A model generated the notes under the pieces. It worked only from the letters and a program-made list of their open reading frames with translations. It was not told the origin of the DNA and did no database searches. Both the position numbers and the translations under genes were made by a program. Below, piece after piece: positions 1-7,334 of a DNA stretch of 64,000 bases. Positions within the stretch are counted from its first letter, which is position 1. Each line of letters starts with the position of its first letter. The stretch is from a candidate division LCP-89 bacterium. Its GTDB lineage: Bacteria > Electryoneota > B3-LCP. The stretch is taken from contig JALGVT010000002.1 of NCBI GenBank assembly GCA_025774555.1, forward strand, positions 1-64,000, in the 5' to 3' direction.

Positions 1-750
1 GGACCTTCGGAGGAATCCGACAGCGATAGCTTAATAAATGCAGTCTCTTCAGAGACTTGACCCTAAATTTGGGCATCAGAATTTATTCTGGTGGCGAAAG
101 TACAATAAATTGGTTTAAACTCAGCAACAAAGTCGATCACAATCCCAGGAAAAAGCACGGGAATATACCGTTATAGCAGTTAGCGGTTAGCTGTTGGCTG
201 TTAGTAGGTTGGATTCCCCCCACGAAGTGGCTCTCCATAGGAGTCCGGACCTTCGGAGGAATCCGACAGCGATAGCTTAATAAATGCAGTCTCTTCAGAG
301 ACTTGACCCTAAATTTGGGCATCAATCAGAATTTATTCTGGTGGCGAAAGTACAATAAACTGGTGTAAACTCAGCAACAAAGTCGATCACAATCCCAAGA
401 AAAAGCACGGGAATATACCGCTTTAGAAGTTGGCAGTTAGTAGGTCGGATTCCCACCACGAAGTGGCTCTCCATAGGAGTCCTTCGGACCTTCGGAGGAA
501 TCCGACAGCGATAGCTTAATAAATGCAGTCTCTTCAGAGACTTGACCCTAAATTTGGGCATCAGAATTTATTCTGGTGGCGAAAGTACAATAAATTGGCT
601 TGACCCTAAATTTGGGCATCAGAATTTATTCTGGTGGCGAAAGTACAATAAATTGGTGTAAACTCAGCAACAAAGTCGATCACAACCCCCAGGAAAAAGC
701 ATGGGAATATACCGTTATAGCAGTTAGCAGTTGGTAGTTGGCGGTTAGCA
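1..750. repeat. Tandem array of a ~240-bp repeat with internal duplication
   Basis: Near-identical units begin at 1, 247 and 486, each opening with GGACCTTCGGAGGAATCC. Each carries the block CTTGACCCTAAATTTGGGC, then GTGGCGAAAGTACAATAAA, and ends in GTTAGC/GTTGGC low-complexity runs and CTCTCCATAGGAGTCC. Within the third unit a 58-bp block is duplicated head to tail (541-598 and 599-656). A last partial unit fades out near 750. Short reading frames inside it repeat with the unit and are not genes. A fragment of the same unit recurs at 1701-1770. Confidence 0.9.
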
Positions 751-768
751 GTAAAGAGGAGAAATATT

Positions 769-1377
769 GTGATTTACAGACACAGATTGATGTTATTTAG
801 TTGTCTGGTATTAAGTTTAGTTGTTTCATCACTAATCTTAGCTCAGGATGAGAGCAATGTCTGAAGGGTCTCAGGTGCAAAGATATGGTCTGAAGATGAA
901 GCGTTACGTTGGCTTTAAAGAGAAGCCAGCAGTATTGATTCTTCAACTGAATGTGGTGGTACACTCGGCATATTATCAGGAGTTTTCGAAACGCTGATTA
1001 CAGTTGATAATCCAGAAAGGCTTGTTCAAGCAGTTCTTGATTTTCCTGCTCTTAATGAGGAGGTCTTAGCAGCAAAGATTGCGACTCTCTCATGGTGTCG
1101 ATCCCATTCAGGTGTCTATGAGTTTATCGCTGATACTTCTTCATTTCAGACATGGAGATCTCAGTTCTCAGCTGCAAAAGCATTGCTTGGCTGGGGTGAG
1201 ATCGAAATGGCTTTCCCATTAATGGCTAAATGTGGGCTGGGTCATTATAACATATTTCTTGCCATTTTTAAAAGAGAAATAAATCATAGAGAAATTATAG
1301 TACCATACCTGAAACAAGCCTTAGAAAGCACCAATAGGCAGTATCGAGAGATCGCCTCGATTGGTCTTGATGTATAA
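769..1377 (+). pseudogene. Decayed exported protein with two in-frame stop codons
   Basis: A GTG at 769 follows a good ribosome site (AAAGAGGAGAA, 753-763) and opens a clear signal peptide (hydrophobic LMLFSCLVLSLVVSSLILA, then QDES). The same frame is interrupted by TGA at 862-864 and TAA at 916-918, yet otherwise stays open to the natural TAA at 1375-1377. The downstream part reads as an alpha-helical protein (for example LVQAVLDFPALNEEVLAAK and FSAAKALLGWGEIEMAFPL), reminiscent of HEAT-type repeats, but I do not recognise a family. The two stops are in frame with no shift between them, which suggests recent inactivation by point mutation. It sits directly after the tandem array. Translation restart at ATG 1183 would yield only 64 residues. 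Confidence 0.7.
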
Positions 1378-1507
1378 GGGGATTCAACAGCAGTTAAAAA
1401 AACCTCGATAAATAAATACCAGAGAATCCGTTAGCTGTTACGATGGGTGGCATGCTTCCGGTCCCGCATTGGCGGAGACGAAGCATGAAGAAAGCGGAGG
1501 TATTCGT

Positions 1508-1627
1508 ATGTTACATTATTTAGGTTTAATCTTCGGCATTGGTCTATTAGCAGTGGGTCTCCTCCTCGCATTGCCTGTCAAGCGCCGCCGCAAACCCCGC
1601 AAGAAAAAACCACCTTCAAACCAGTGA
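1508..1627 (+). CDS. Small single-span membrane protein, 39 aa
   Basis: The ATG at 1508 is preceded by AAAGCGGAGG at a 7-nt spacing, which is one of the better ribosome sites in the window. The 39-residue product has an N-terminal hydrophobic helix (residues about 4-23, LGLIFGIGLLAVGLLLALP without interruption) followed by a strongly basic tail (KRRRKPRKKK). That is the topology of a small inner-membrane protein with its tail in the cytoplasm. No family is recognised. A hairpin at 1639-1687 follows closely. It might be spurious because it lies in a repeat-rich area, but the ribosome site and the composition both favour a real gene. Confidence 0.5.
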   Translation: MLHYLGLIFGIGLLAVGLLLALPVKRRRKPRKKKPPSNQ

Positions 1628-1638
1628 CTGCCGCTATT

Positions 1639-1687
1639 GCGTCAGGTCCTGGCAGCTCCGTTTGTCGGGGCTGGTGTGACCTGACGC
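1639..1687. repeat. Long palindrome of the GTCAGGTC family
   Basis: Ten-base arms GCGTCAGGTC (1639-1648) and GACCTGACGC (1678-1687) are perfect inverted repeats around a 29-nt loop. There is no T-tract, so it is not a classic terminator. The arms match other palindromes in this window (16641-16662, 38869-38909, 39248-39271). Confidence 0.7.
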
Positions 1688-1700
1688 AGGATTTGGTAGT

Positions 1701-1770
1701 TCGGATTCCCCCCACGAAGTGGCTCTCCATAGGAGTCCTTCGGACCTTCGGAGGAATCCGACAGCGATAA
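1701..1770. repeat. Fragment of the 5' tandem repeat
   Basis: The stretch running from GGATTCCCCCCACGAAGTGG through CTCTCCATAGGAGTCC to GGAGGAATCCGACAGCGATA matches the junction between units of the array at 1-750 almost exactly. Its ends GGATTCC and GGAATCC are inverted. Confidence 0.8.
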
Positions 1771-1825
1771 AAGCTAAATTAATTCACGCCCACCGAAGTA
1801 ACCAAGATCCAACGATACAAGCAAA

Positions 1826-1856
1826 AAACGCCAGAGTTTATTCTGGCGCTTTTTTC
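1826..1856 (+). terminator. Rho-independent terminator
   Basis: Stem CGCCAGA (1829-1835) pairs with TCTGGCG (1842-1848) and is followed by CTTTTTT. It closes the region upstream of the YozG-like regulator; no complete gene directly precedes it. Confidence 0.75.
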
Positions 1857-1904
1857 CTATGTACGTGTAACATAAAATATATTAAATAAAACATAAAATA
1901 TTCC

Positions 1905-1933
1905 TTGACTCTCGTAAAATTATGTATTATATT
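1905..1933 (+). promoter_or_regulatory. Promoter of the YozG-like regulator, probably leaderless
   Basis: TTGACT (1905-1910), an exact 17-nt spacer and TATATT (1928-1933). The expected transcription start, about 7 nt past the -10 box, falls on the ATG at 1940. The transcript would therefore have no 5' leader. Confidence 0.75.
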
Positions 1934-1939
1934 AGACGC

Positions 1940-2152
1940 ATGGCTATCGAAGTAAAACTTGATCTGGTGCTGGTCAAGAAAAAAATGAGACTGAACGATC
2001 TATCCGAGAGGATAGGCATTTCAGTCACGAACCTGTCTCTTCTCAAAACCGGTAAGGTGAAGGGAATACGGTTCAGCACCTTAGAAGCAATCTGCCGGGA
2101 ACTGGACTGCCAGCCCGCTGACATTCTCGAGTATGTGCCGGATTACATTTAA
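1940..2152 (+). CDS. YozG-type HTH (Xre/Cro-CI) transcriptional regulator
   Basis: A 70-residue protein made almost wholly of one helix-turn-helix domain. Residues about 10-60 contain LSERIGISVTNLSLLKTGK (recognition region) and IRFSTLEAICRELDCQPADI, the pattern of the small YozG-like repressors. An ATG at 1922 would add six residues, but it lies upstream of the -10 box (1928-1933) and so cannot be on the transcript; 1940 is the better start. The stop is 14 nt before the start of a multi-span membrane protein, so the two are probably co-transcribed. YozG-like regulators are commonly paired with small membrane proteins such as DUF2975. Autoregulation at the promoter above is a reasonable inference. 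Confidence 0.88.
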   Translation: MAIEVKLDLVLVKKKMRLNDLSERIGISVTNLSLLKTGKVKGIRFSTLEAICRELDCQPADILEYVPDYI

Positions 2153-2166
2153 CCTTGAGGTTCACA

Positions 2167-2820
2167 ATGAGCGAAGAAGTATTAAACCTGCAGGATAGCA
2201 CAAAGTCCACGGAGAATCCTTATGCTGTTGCCGGATGGCTCTCTATCACCATGGCGATATTGTACCCGCTGGGATTTTTTATCGGTTTCCTCCAGAATGC
2301 CGCCATGGGGATGAGATCTCCCCAGATGGTTATGGGCCCCAGCGATCTGATCATGACCACCTTCACGATTATCGGCATCTATGTCCTGATCCGCTTCCGG
2401 ACGTTTTTGAACGAACGTTATAGCTATCATGGCATCAACACCCTGATTACGTTCACCATCATCTGGAGCGTCGCCATACAAATCTTCTCCCTGGTCTTCC
2501 GGGGTTTATTAACCATGGGCGTTCTCGGCATACCCAACAGCAAAGAATCTGCCATATCCTTTGTGCTGAGCTTTGGTCTGTTCATCGCAGTTTCCATGAT
2601 AAGCATCGGGATTATCGACTTGAATATAGCGATCAGGTTACTGCGCTCCAAAGAGAAACTCAGCAATATGCTGCATATCTTTGCCTATATCACACTGATT
2701 GCTGGAATCTGCGAAATCAGTCTTTTCCTGGTGCCTATAAGTCTGCTTCTGGTGCCGGTAACGTGCGTTATAATCGGCATCATTCTCATCCGCGACCGGG
2801 AGCCGGTAGAGTTCGTGTGA
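2167..2820 (+). CDS. Multi-span membrane protein paired with YozG-like regulator
   Basis: A 217-residue protein with an acidic, polar N-terminus and about six hydrophobic segments, including residues around 25-45 (GWLSITMAILYPLGFFIGF), 60-80, 100-120, 140-165 and a closing pair near 180-210. ATG 2167 has the ribosome site TTGAGG just upstream; a TTG at 2155 in the same frame overlaps that site and is less likely. Its position immediately behind the regulator recalls the YozG/DUF2975 pair, though the protein is longer than a usual DUF2975 member and I do not see a diagnostic motif. Function unknown; integral inner-membrane protein. Confidence 0.8.
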   Translation: MSEEVLNLQDSTKSTENPYAVAGWLSITMAILYPLGFFIGFLQNAAMGMRSPQMVMGPSDLIMTTFTIIGIYVLIRFRTFLNERYSYHGINTLITFTIIWSVAIQIFSLVFRGLLTMGVLGIPNSKESAISFVLSFGLFIAVSMISIGIIDLNIAIRLLRSKEKLSNMLHIFAYITLIAGICEISLFLVPISLLLVPVTCVIIGIILIRDREPVEFV

Positions 2821-2858
2821 ACTTCTCCAATATGCTGTCCGAGAATACAGAAAACGTG

Positions 2859-2947
2859 CTGTCAGACGCCCTCGTCTGACAGTTCCTTGTGCTGCCGCCT
2901 CTCCGTAGGTGGCAGCAACAAGAGTGTCGGGTGCGCACCTAAGACAC
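2859..2947. repeat. Cluster of three short palindromes
   Basis: CTGTCAGAC/GTCTGACAG (2859-2867 and 2874-2882), a hairpin with GCTGCC/GGCAGC arms at about 2891-2916, and GTGTC/GACAC (2924-2947) around a GGTGCGCACC core. None carries a T-run. They fill the 170 bp between two membrane-protein genes. Confidence 0.6.
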
Positions 2948-2993
2948 CGTCACAGGCGGGAGACCTGACGCTCTTAAGTACTTAGGAGGCGCT

Positions 2994-3434
2994 TTGAGTT
3001 ACTTTCATGATAAAGAGAGGGTGTTTAAGATAAGCCGGCTTCGAGTTGTCTATTTCGTCATGTTTTGTGCTGCGTTTCTGCTGACGGAATTCGGGCGATA
3101 CATCTATCGCCCTTTTATTTACAGCAACGGGATCGATGATTTCGGGATTGCGGATACCATGGGCAATTCGTTGGGGACAGTGACGCAAATCTTCTTTATG
3201 ATGGCTATCTTGCATTCGAACCGCAAACAGGGCTTCCGAGTGATCGGGTTCATAACCGTCGGGTATATGCTATATGAGGTTGCCCAACTCTACCTCCCTA
3301 AGGGGACCTTCGACTGGAAAGATATGTTGGCGACGGCAGCCGCCGGTGTGATCGCACTGATCCCATTCATCCTGATTCAGTTGTTTTTCAAAGAGAACCC
3401 GGTAGAGGATTCACAACCGGGGAGTATATCTTAG
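2994..3434 (+). CDS. VanZ-like small membrane protein
   Basis: 146 residues from a TTG start with a strong AGGAGG site at 2984-2989 (4-nt spacing). Four hydrophobic segments are evident, near residues 18-35, 60-75, 80-97 and 110-130. The pattern YEVAQLYLPKGTFDWKDM followed by a Gly-containing helix is the E..Q...P.G.FD..D arrangement of VanZ-like proteins, whose general role is unknown outside teicoplanin resistance. The last codons (GSIS-stop) run into a relic of another gene starting about 3422, so the native C-terminus may have been altered by that rearrangement. Confidence 0.75.
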   Translation: MSYFHDKERVFKISRLRVVYFVMFCAAFLLTEFGRYIYRPFIYSNGIDDFGIADTMGNSLGTVTQIFFMMAILHSNRKQGFRVIGFITVGYMLYEVAQLYLPKGTFDWKDMLATAAAGVIALIPFILIQLFFKENPVEDSQPGSIS

Positions 3435-3530
3435 CCTGGTTTGGATTAATGGTCTTCGCCATAGCCAACGGGACCATCCGCTAATTTACCTACATTTAAT
3501 CCATCCCGGAACTACGAATACTTTCCATTT
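3422..3530 (+). pseudogene. 5' relic of the membrane-protein gene at 4457
   Basis: Read in the frame starting at 3428, this stretch encodes LAWFGLMVFAIANGTIR-stop-FTY, then SIPEL and a final LS. It aligns with residues 6-43 of the intact gene at 4457 (LAWFGLMVIAIANGTIRQFTY...VIPEL...LS). The first stop (TAA, 3482-3484) replaces the Gln codon of the intact copy and a second TAA follows nearby. Homology ends exactly where the MITE-like element at 3531 begins, so the element lies at the broken edge. This is a decayed partial duplicate about 1 kb upstream of its parent. Confidence 0.85.
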
Positions 3531-3685
3531 GGGGCTGTCCCAAAAGAGGAATATTAAGTCATTGCGAGGAACGAAGTGACGTGGCAATCTCCTATTTTAC
3601 AAGCACTAAGGGATTACCACACTTCGTTCGTGCCTAAGGCATCCCTATGGGATAATGACAGTTTATAGACTTTTGGGACAGCCCC
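3531..3685. mobile_element. MITE-like element, family A, copy 1
   Basis: 155 bp bounded by inverted ends GGGGCTGTCCCAAAAG and CTTTTGGGACAGCCCC. The interior includes AAGTCATTGCGAGGAACG, a CGTGGCAATCTCC block and a second inner inverted sequence (GGGATAATGACAG near 3650-3662). It has no coding capacity. Three further copies occur at 25648, 28088 and 60806, in both orientations. Non-autonomous transposition by an element elsewhere in the genome is inferred. Confidence 0.9.
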
Positions 3686-3841
3686 TTTCGCTTTTCAGTC
3701 ATAAACCAGACCAGACCTCCTATCTTTTTTTCTCACAATTCTGCTTGCATTCCGCCCCCCGTTATCACCATAATATACCGAAACAATCCTGCGCCATTAA
3801 TTTGATGAATAAATGTTTATCTAAATTAAGGAGAAACTGTG

Positions 3842-4381
3842 ATGATTAATCAATGTAAGAGTTTTACAAAGATAGCCGGACTTGCGCTTGCCATCCTGAT
3901 GCTGTTGTCAATCCAGGTGCAAGCTGGCGACAAACCGATCCAGCTATCGCTTTTCAATCCGGTGCAGATATTTCCCGAGGATCAGTCCATCACCGGGATC
4001 CGTTTCAACCTGATCTATGGAAAGAACGCTTCTCTCACCGGTCTGGATCTCGGTCTGGTCAACCAACTCACTGGTGATATGGGAGGTCTCCAGTACGGTC
4101 TGGTCAATATCGTTGATGGGAACTTTACCGGCTGGCAGGATAGTTTTGTCAGTATCACCAAAGGATCATTCGCAGGACTTCAGACCGGATTCTACAATTC
4201 GGTGGGGGACGGCATAGGCGTGCAGTGGGGTTTTATCAATCATGCCAGGTACATGAACGGTATAATGTTCGGATTTGTCAACTACGCTGAAAGCATGAAA
4301 GGAATCCAGATCGGTCTGGTGAACATCATCAAACAGGGCGGGCAGTTTCCAATATTCCCCATCGTGAATTGGTCGTTTTAG
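3842..4381 (+). CDS. Exported repeat protein, LA_2272-like
   Basis: About 179 residues with a signal peptide (LALAILMLLSIQVQAGD; cleavage after AQA/QAG) and no transmembrane segment after it. The body repeats a G.Q.GLVN / G...GFVN unit every 18-20 residues (LDLGLVN, LQYGLVN, LQTGFYN, VQWGFIN, IMFGFVN, IQIGLVN), typical of the surface repeat proteins known from Leptospira LA_2272 relatives and many FCB genomes. The repeats suggest a beta-solenoid or barrel-like surface structure; function unknown. AAGGAG lies 8 nt before ATG 3842; a GTG one codon earlier is the alternative. A terminator follows at 4406. Confidence 0.8.
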   Translation: MINQCKSFTKIAGLALAILMLLSIQVQAGDKPIQLSLFNPVQIFPEDQSITGIRFNLIYGKNASLTGLDLGLVNQLTGDMGGLQYGLVNIVDGNFTGWQDSFVSITKGSFAGLQTGFYNSVGDGIGVQWGFINHARYMNGIMFGFVNYAESMKGIQIGLVNIIKQGGQFPIFPIVNWSF

Positions 4382-4405
4382 ATTTTACCGCTAATCAGCA
4401 GGTGA

Positions 4406-4434
4406 GGGGCAGACGTTATATCTGCCCCTTTTCC
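4406..4434 (+). terminator. Rho-independent terminator
   Basis: GGGGCAGA (4406-4413) pairs with TCTGCCCC (4421-4428), then TTTTCC. It ends the LA_2272-like gene. Confidence 0.8.
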
Positions 4435-4456
4435 TCTATAATATGGCGAGGCATAA

Positions 4457-4855
4457 ATGATTATCAGATACGTTTTAGCATGGTTTGGGTTGATGGTCAT
4501 CGCCATTGCCAACGGGACCATCCGGCAGTTCACCTACGGTCAGGTTATCCCGGAACTGCATGCGCACCAGCTTTCCACCTTGACCGGTATTACCCTGATG
4601 GGTTTGTATATCTGGTGGATCACCCGTAAATGGAAACTGAAATCCGCCGGGCAGGCGTGGGCAGTGGGATTTATATGGCTGGTGATGACGATACTCTTCG
4701 AATTCATCTTCGGGCATTATGCAATAGGTAAATCCTGGGCGACACTGCTTAATGACTATAATCTGCTTCAGGGACGAGTGTGGATATTTGTCCCGATCTG
4801 GGCGACGATCGCGCCCTATATCTTCTTTAGAATAAGATATACACCCGCCAAATAA
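4457..4855 (+). CDS. Small four-span membrane protein
   Basis: 132 residues; the ATG is preceded by GCGAGG. Hydrophobic segments lie near residues 5-23 (YVLAWFGLMVIAIANG), 43-60, 72-92 and 108-124. The second half carries FEFIFGHYAIGKSW, an acidic and His-containing loop, and YNLLQGRVW. I do not recognise the family, but similar short proteins occur widely in FCB genomes. A truncated, stop-containing copy of its 5' end lies at 3422-3530, so the gene was duplicated locally and one copy decayed. Confidence 0.75.
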   Translation: MIIRYVLAWFGLMVIAIANGTIRQFTYGQVIPELHAHQLSTLTGITLMGLYIWWITRKWKLKSAGQAWAVGFIWLVMTILFEFIFGHYAIGKSWATLLNDYNLLQGRVWIFVPIWATIAPYIFFRIRYTPAK

Positions 4856-4892
4856 TTACTCCACGCACTACCCCGCAAAGAGTTCAAATTAC

Positions 4893-4921
4893 TTGTGATT
4901 TCACCCGGAATTTCATATATT
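4893..4921 (+). promoter_or_regulatory. Promoter of the sulfatase-like gene
   Basis: TTGTGA (4893-4898), 17-nt spacer, TATATT (4916-4921). Expected start near 4928, giving a leader of about 60 nt to ATG 4987. Confidence 0.6.
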
Positions 4922-4986
4922 ATCTATCTAATACCTGTGTGAGACATGGAACGATGATATCTCTTCGGATGTGACACAAGAACGAT

Positions 4987-7119
4987 ATGAACAGTGCAAA
5001 TAAAGGATCATTTTTACGAGGTATTGTATTCTGGATTACTGCCGGTCTGGTGTTTCTCTTCTGGGAAAATTTAGCATCGGCAGTTATGAATAACTACGCC
5101 TTTGAGGTGCGCAGAACTCTCTGGGGTATGGTTTATTATCCGCTCTTGTTCCTGCTCTTCGGCAGCCTGATCGAACTGGCGTCCTTTATACTTGGGAAAA
5201 TCCTGCCTTTCCAGCGTTGGTCCGGTCAGAAGCAGGTCTGGCTGCTATGTATCCTGGCGGTGATAGTCTGGGGAGATATGTCCCGCCAGATGCTGATTGG
5301 ATGGTTCAACGTCAGCATCGGATTTAAGAGCTGGGCGTTGAATCTCTTTTTCCTGTCGGCGATTCCTGCCATCGGTTTCATCGTGAACATCATACTTGCC
5401 AAAAAAGAACGAGCAGGAATACTGCCCGATAAAAAACGTCTGCTTGTAATAATGCTGACGCTGTTCTTCTATATTCTCATCAGCAACAAGGTAACCTACC
5501 GCTATTTCCAATATGATATGCTGGTGATGAAGAACGTTCTTCTCCAGCCCGTATTCATGATCGTTTCTTTCCTCTTAGCGTGGATAATGGCAACCATTTT
5601 CCAACCAGGGAAGCTGCGCAAGGCTCTGCTGATCGTTCCATTAGCGCTGACACTACTGGTTGTCGGCGTCCCCGCAGTTTTCAGCTCGGCATTCGGACCG
5701 GACGGACATACGGCGGTTCAGCGCATCGATCAACCTAATTTTATAGTGCTCTTGTTCGACGCCATGCGGGGTGATCATACCGGATCGGGTGAAGATGAAG
5801 GAAATTCGCTCACCCCGTTCATCGATGAACTGGCAAAACGCGGGCGAAGCTATTCATCCGCCTATTCAACATGCAGTTGGACATATCCTGCCGTGATCTC
5901 GCTGCTGAGTTCGAAACTACCGAATAAAGTGGGTTTGTTGCAGAGAGTATATGTCCCCGATGACCTCGCACTGCTGCCGGAAATTCTTCGACAGAACGGC
6001 TACCGTACCGGATGTCTATCCGCCAACGGACTTATATCTGAATCCTTCGGTTTCGACCGCTCTTTCGATGAATTCAAATTCTTGCGCGGCAGTGGTCCCA
6101 AGCAGATATTTTTACCCTTCCGCTCTTTTTTCCCCGCGCCTCATTTCTTCGATGAAATTGCCTACCAGTTCGGATTCATCAGCACCGATCTCTTCTCGGG
6201 TGACTGGGAAGATATGAACGCCCAGGCTTCCGATTTTATCGAGAGGCAGCGATCCGAACCTTTCTTCTTATATGTTCATTACATAGAGCCGCATAGTCCT
6301 TACTGGGCGAAACCATATAGCGGTCAGTTGATCGACTTCCAGCAGATAAAACGTGTTTATTATCAGCCTATGATTCAGGCTCAGGTGATCAGAGGCAAGA
6401 TGAACCCGGATGATCCTGTATTCCAGGAACTCGGAATGGGGTTGATTGACACATATCATAAACGATACAAGGAAGGCGTGCAGGTTACCGATGAGGCAGT
6501 GCGGGAGATCGTGCAAAGTTTAGATCGACAGGGATTGACCGATAATACGGTAGTGATCGTTTTAGCCGATCATGGTGAAGGCTTCTTTGAACACGGGAAG
6601 ACCGGACATGGACACACTCTGCACAACGAACAGACTGCCATCCCGCTGGTGGTTATCCCGCCGCTTTCAGCGGAAATCGAACTGCCCGAACAGCCGGGTG
6701 GAGTGTCCCTTGTGGATGTAGCTCCGACCATCCTGGACTTCGCCGGCATACCCGGCGGAATGCCGGACGGTGATGGTCGTTCGCTGTTACAAGCTTATCC
6801 TGATTCCAACAGAGCTTCGTTTATGTTCCTCGAAACAGAAACTAGGAAGTTTTACTGGACTGCAATTATATCCGAACCGTATAAACTGATGACGCGTGTG
6901 GATCTTAAAACCTCGGAAATTGACACTTTTCTGCACAATCTTGATGTCGATCCGGGAGAGAAAATCAATCTTTATCCTTCGCAGTATGCCCTGGCTGAAT
7001 CGCTGGCGACCATTCTGAAAGTACAGACTGATCAGACAGTCGAACCGGTAGCTGAGCGTATGGAAGATTTGTCACCCCAGGAATTGGAACGCTTAAGAGC
7101 GCTGGGGTATGTTAATTGA
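4987..7119 (+). CDS. Membrane-anchored sulfatase-fold phosphotransferase or hydrolase
   Basis: 710 residues. The N-terminal third has about six membrane helices (residues ~10-235); the rest is a sulfatase-fold domain on the outer side of the membrane. The first metal site is LFDAMRGDH (Asp258). The active-site region reads STCSWTYPAVISLLSS: aligned by P..ISLL, the nucleophile position is Thr299, not the Cys that arylsulfatases convert to formylglycine, and the usual following Arg is missing. DHGEGFFEHGKTGHGHTLHNE supplies the second metal set. A Thr nucleophile is known in LtaS and phosphoethanolamine transferases, so transfer or hydrolysis of a phosphate ester on an envelope polymer is likelier than sulfate removal. 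It ends LRALGYVN, matching tails of the next two enzymes. Confidence 0.85.
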   Translation: MNSANKGSFLRGIVFWITAGLVFLFWENLASAVMNNYAFEVRRTLWGMVYYPLLFLLFGSLIELASFILGKILPFQRWSGQKQVWLLCILAVIVWGDMSRQMLIGWFNVSIGFKSWALNLFFLSAIPAIGFIVNIILAKKERAGILPDKKRLLVIMLTLFFYILISNKVTYRYFQYDMLVMKNVLLQPVFMIVSFLLAWIMATIFQPGKLRKALLIVPLALTLLVVGVPAVFSSAFGPDGHTAVQRIDQPNFIVLLFDAMRGDHTGSGEDEGNSLTPFIDELAKRGRSYSSAYSTCSWTYPAVISLLSSKLPNKVGLLQRVYVPDDLALLPEILRQNGYRTGCLSANGLISESFGFDRSFDEFKFLRGSGPKQIFLPFRSFFPAPHFFDEIAYQFGFISTDLFSGDWEDMNAQASDFIERQRSEPFFLYVHYIEPHSPYWAKPYSGQLIDFQQIKRVYYQPMIQAQVIRGKMNPDDPVFQELGMGLIDTYHKRYKEGVQVTDEAVREIVQSLDRQGLTDNTVVIVLADHGEGFFEHGKTGHGHTLHNEQTAIPLVVIPPLSAEIELPEQPGGVSLVDVAPTILDFAGIPGGMPDGDGRSLLQAYPDSNRASFMFLETETRKFYWTAIISEPYKLMTRVDLKTSEIDTFLHNLDVDPGEKINLYPSQYALAESLATILKVQTDQTVEPVAERMEDLSPQELERLRALGYVN

Positions 7120-7267
7120 GGATAGTATATCATTCGTCATTTATCTTATATCCTGACAGATGAAATGCTATACATCGTGCTTCCCGTAGAAATCCACCCA
7201 TCCTCCCTCCCAATTCAATCATTTCGCCGAAATATTACGTCTAACATTCCAGAGTACGAAAAATATC

Positions 7268-7296
7268 TTGTTTTTTCGCAATCAATTTGTTATATT
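7268..7296 (+). promoter_or_regulatory. Promoter of the first phosphodiesterase-like gene
   Basis: TTGTTT (7268-7273), 17-nt spacer, TATATT (7291-7296); start expected near 7303. It supports translation from TTG 7335 rather than the in-frame TTG at 7287, which lies upstream of the transcript. Confidence 0.6.
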
Positions 7297-7334
7297 TACT
7301 GGTTAACCTAATAAAATCAGAGAGGGAATATCTC

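Noticed and set aside
137-561. Two similar minus-strand frames of 62 and 79 codons
   Set aside because: They read through successive copies of the tandem repeat and repeat with it; there is no ribosome site.
1-750. CRISPR array
   Set aside because: Units are ~240 bp, adjacent and without unique spacers; no cas genes nearby.
3655-3849. 64-codon plus-strand frame
   Set aside because: Begins inside the MITE-like element and overlaps the start of the LA_2272-like gene.
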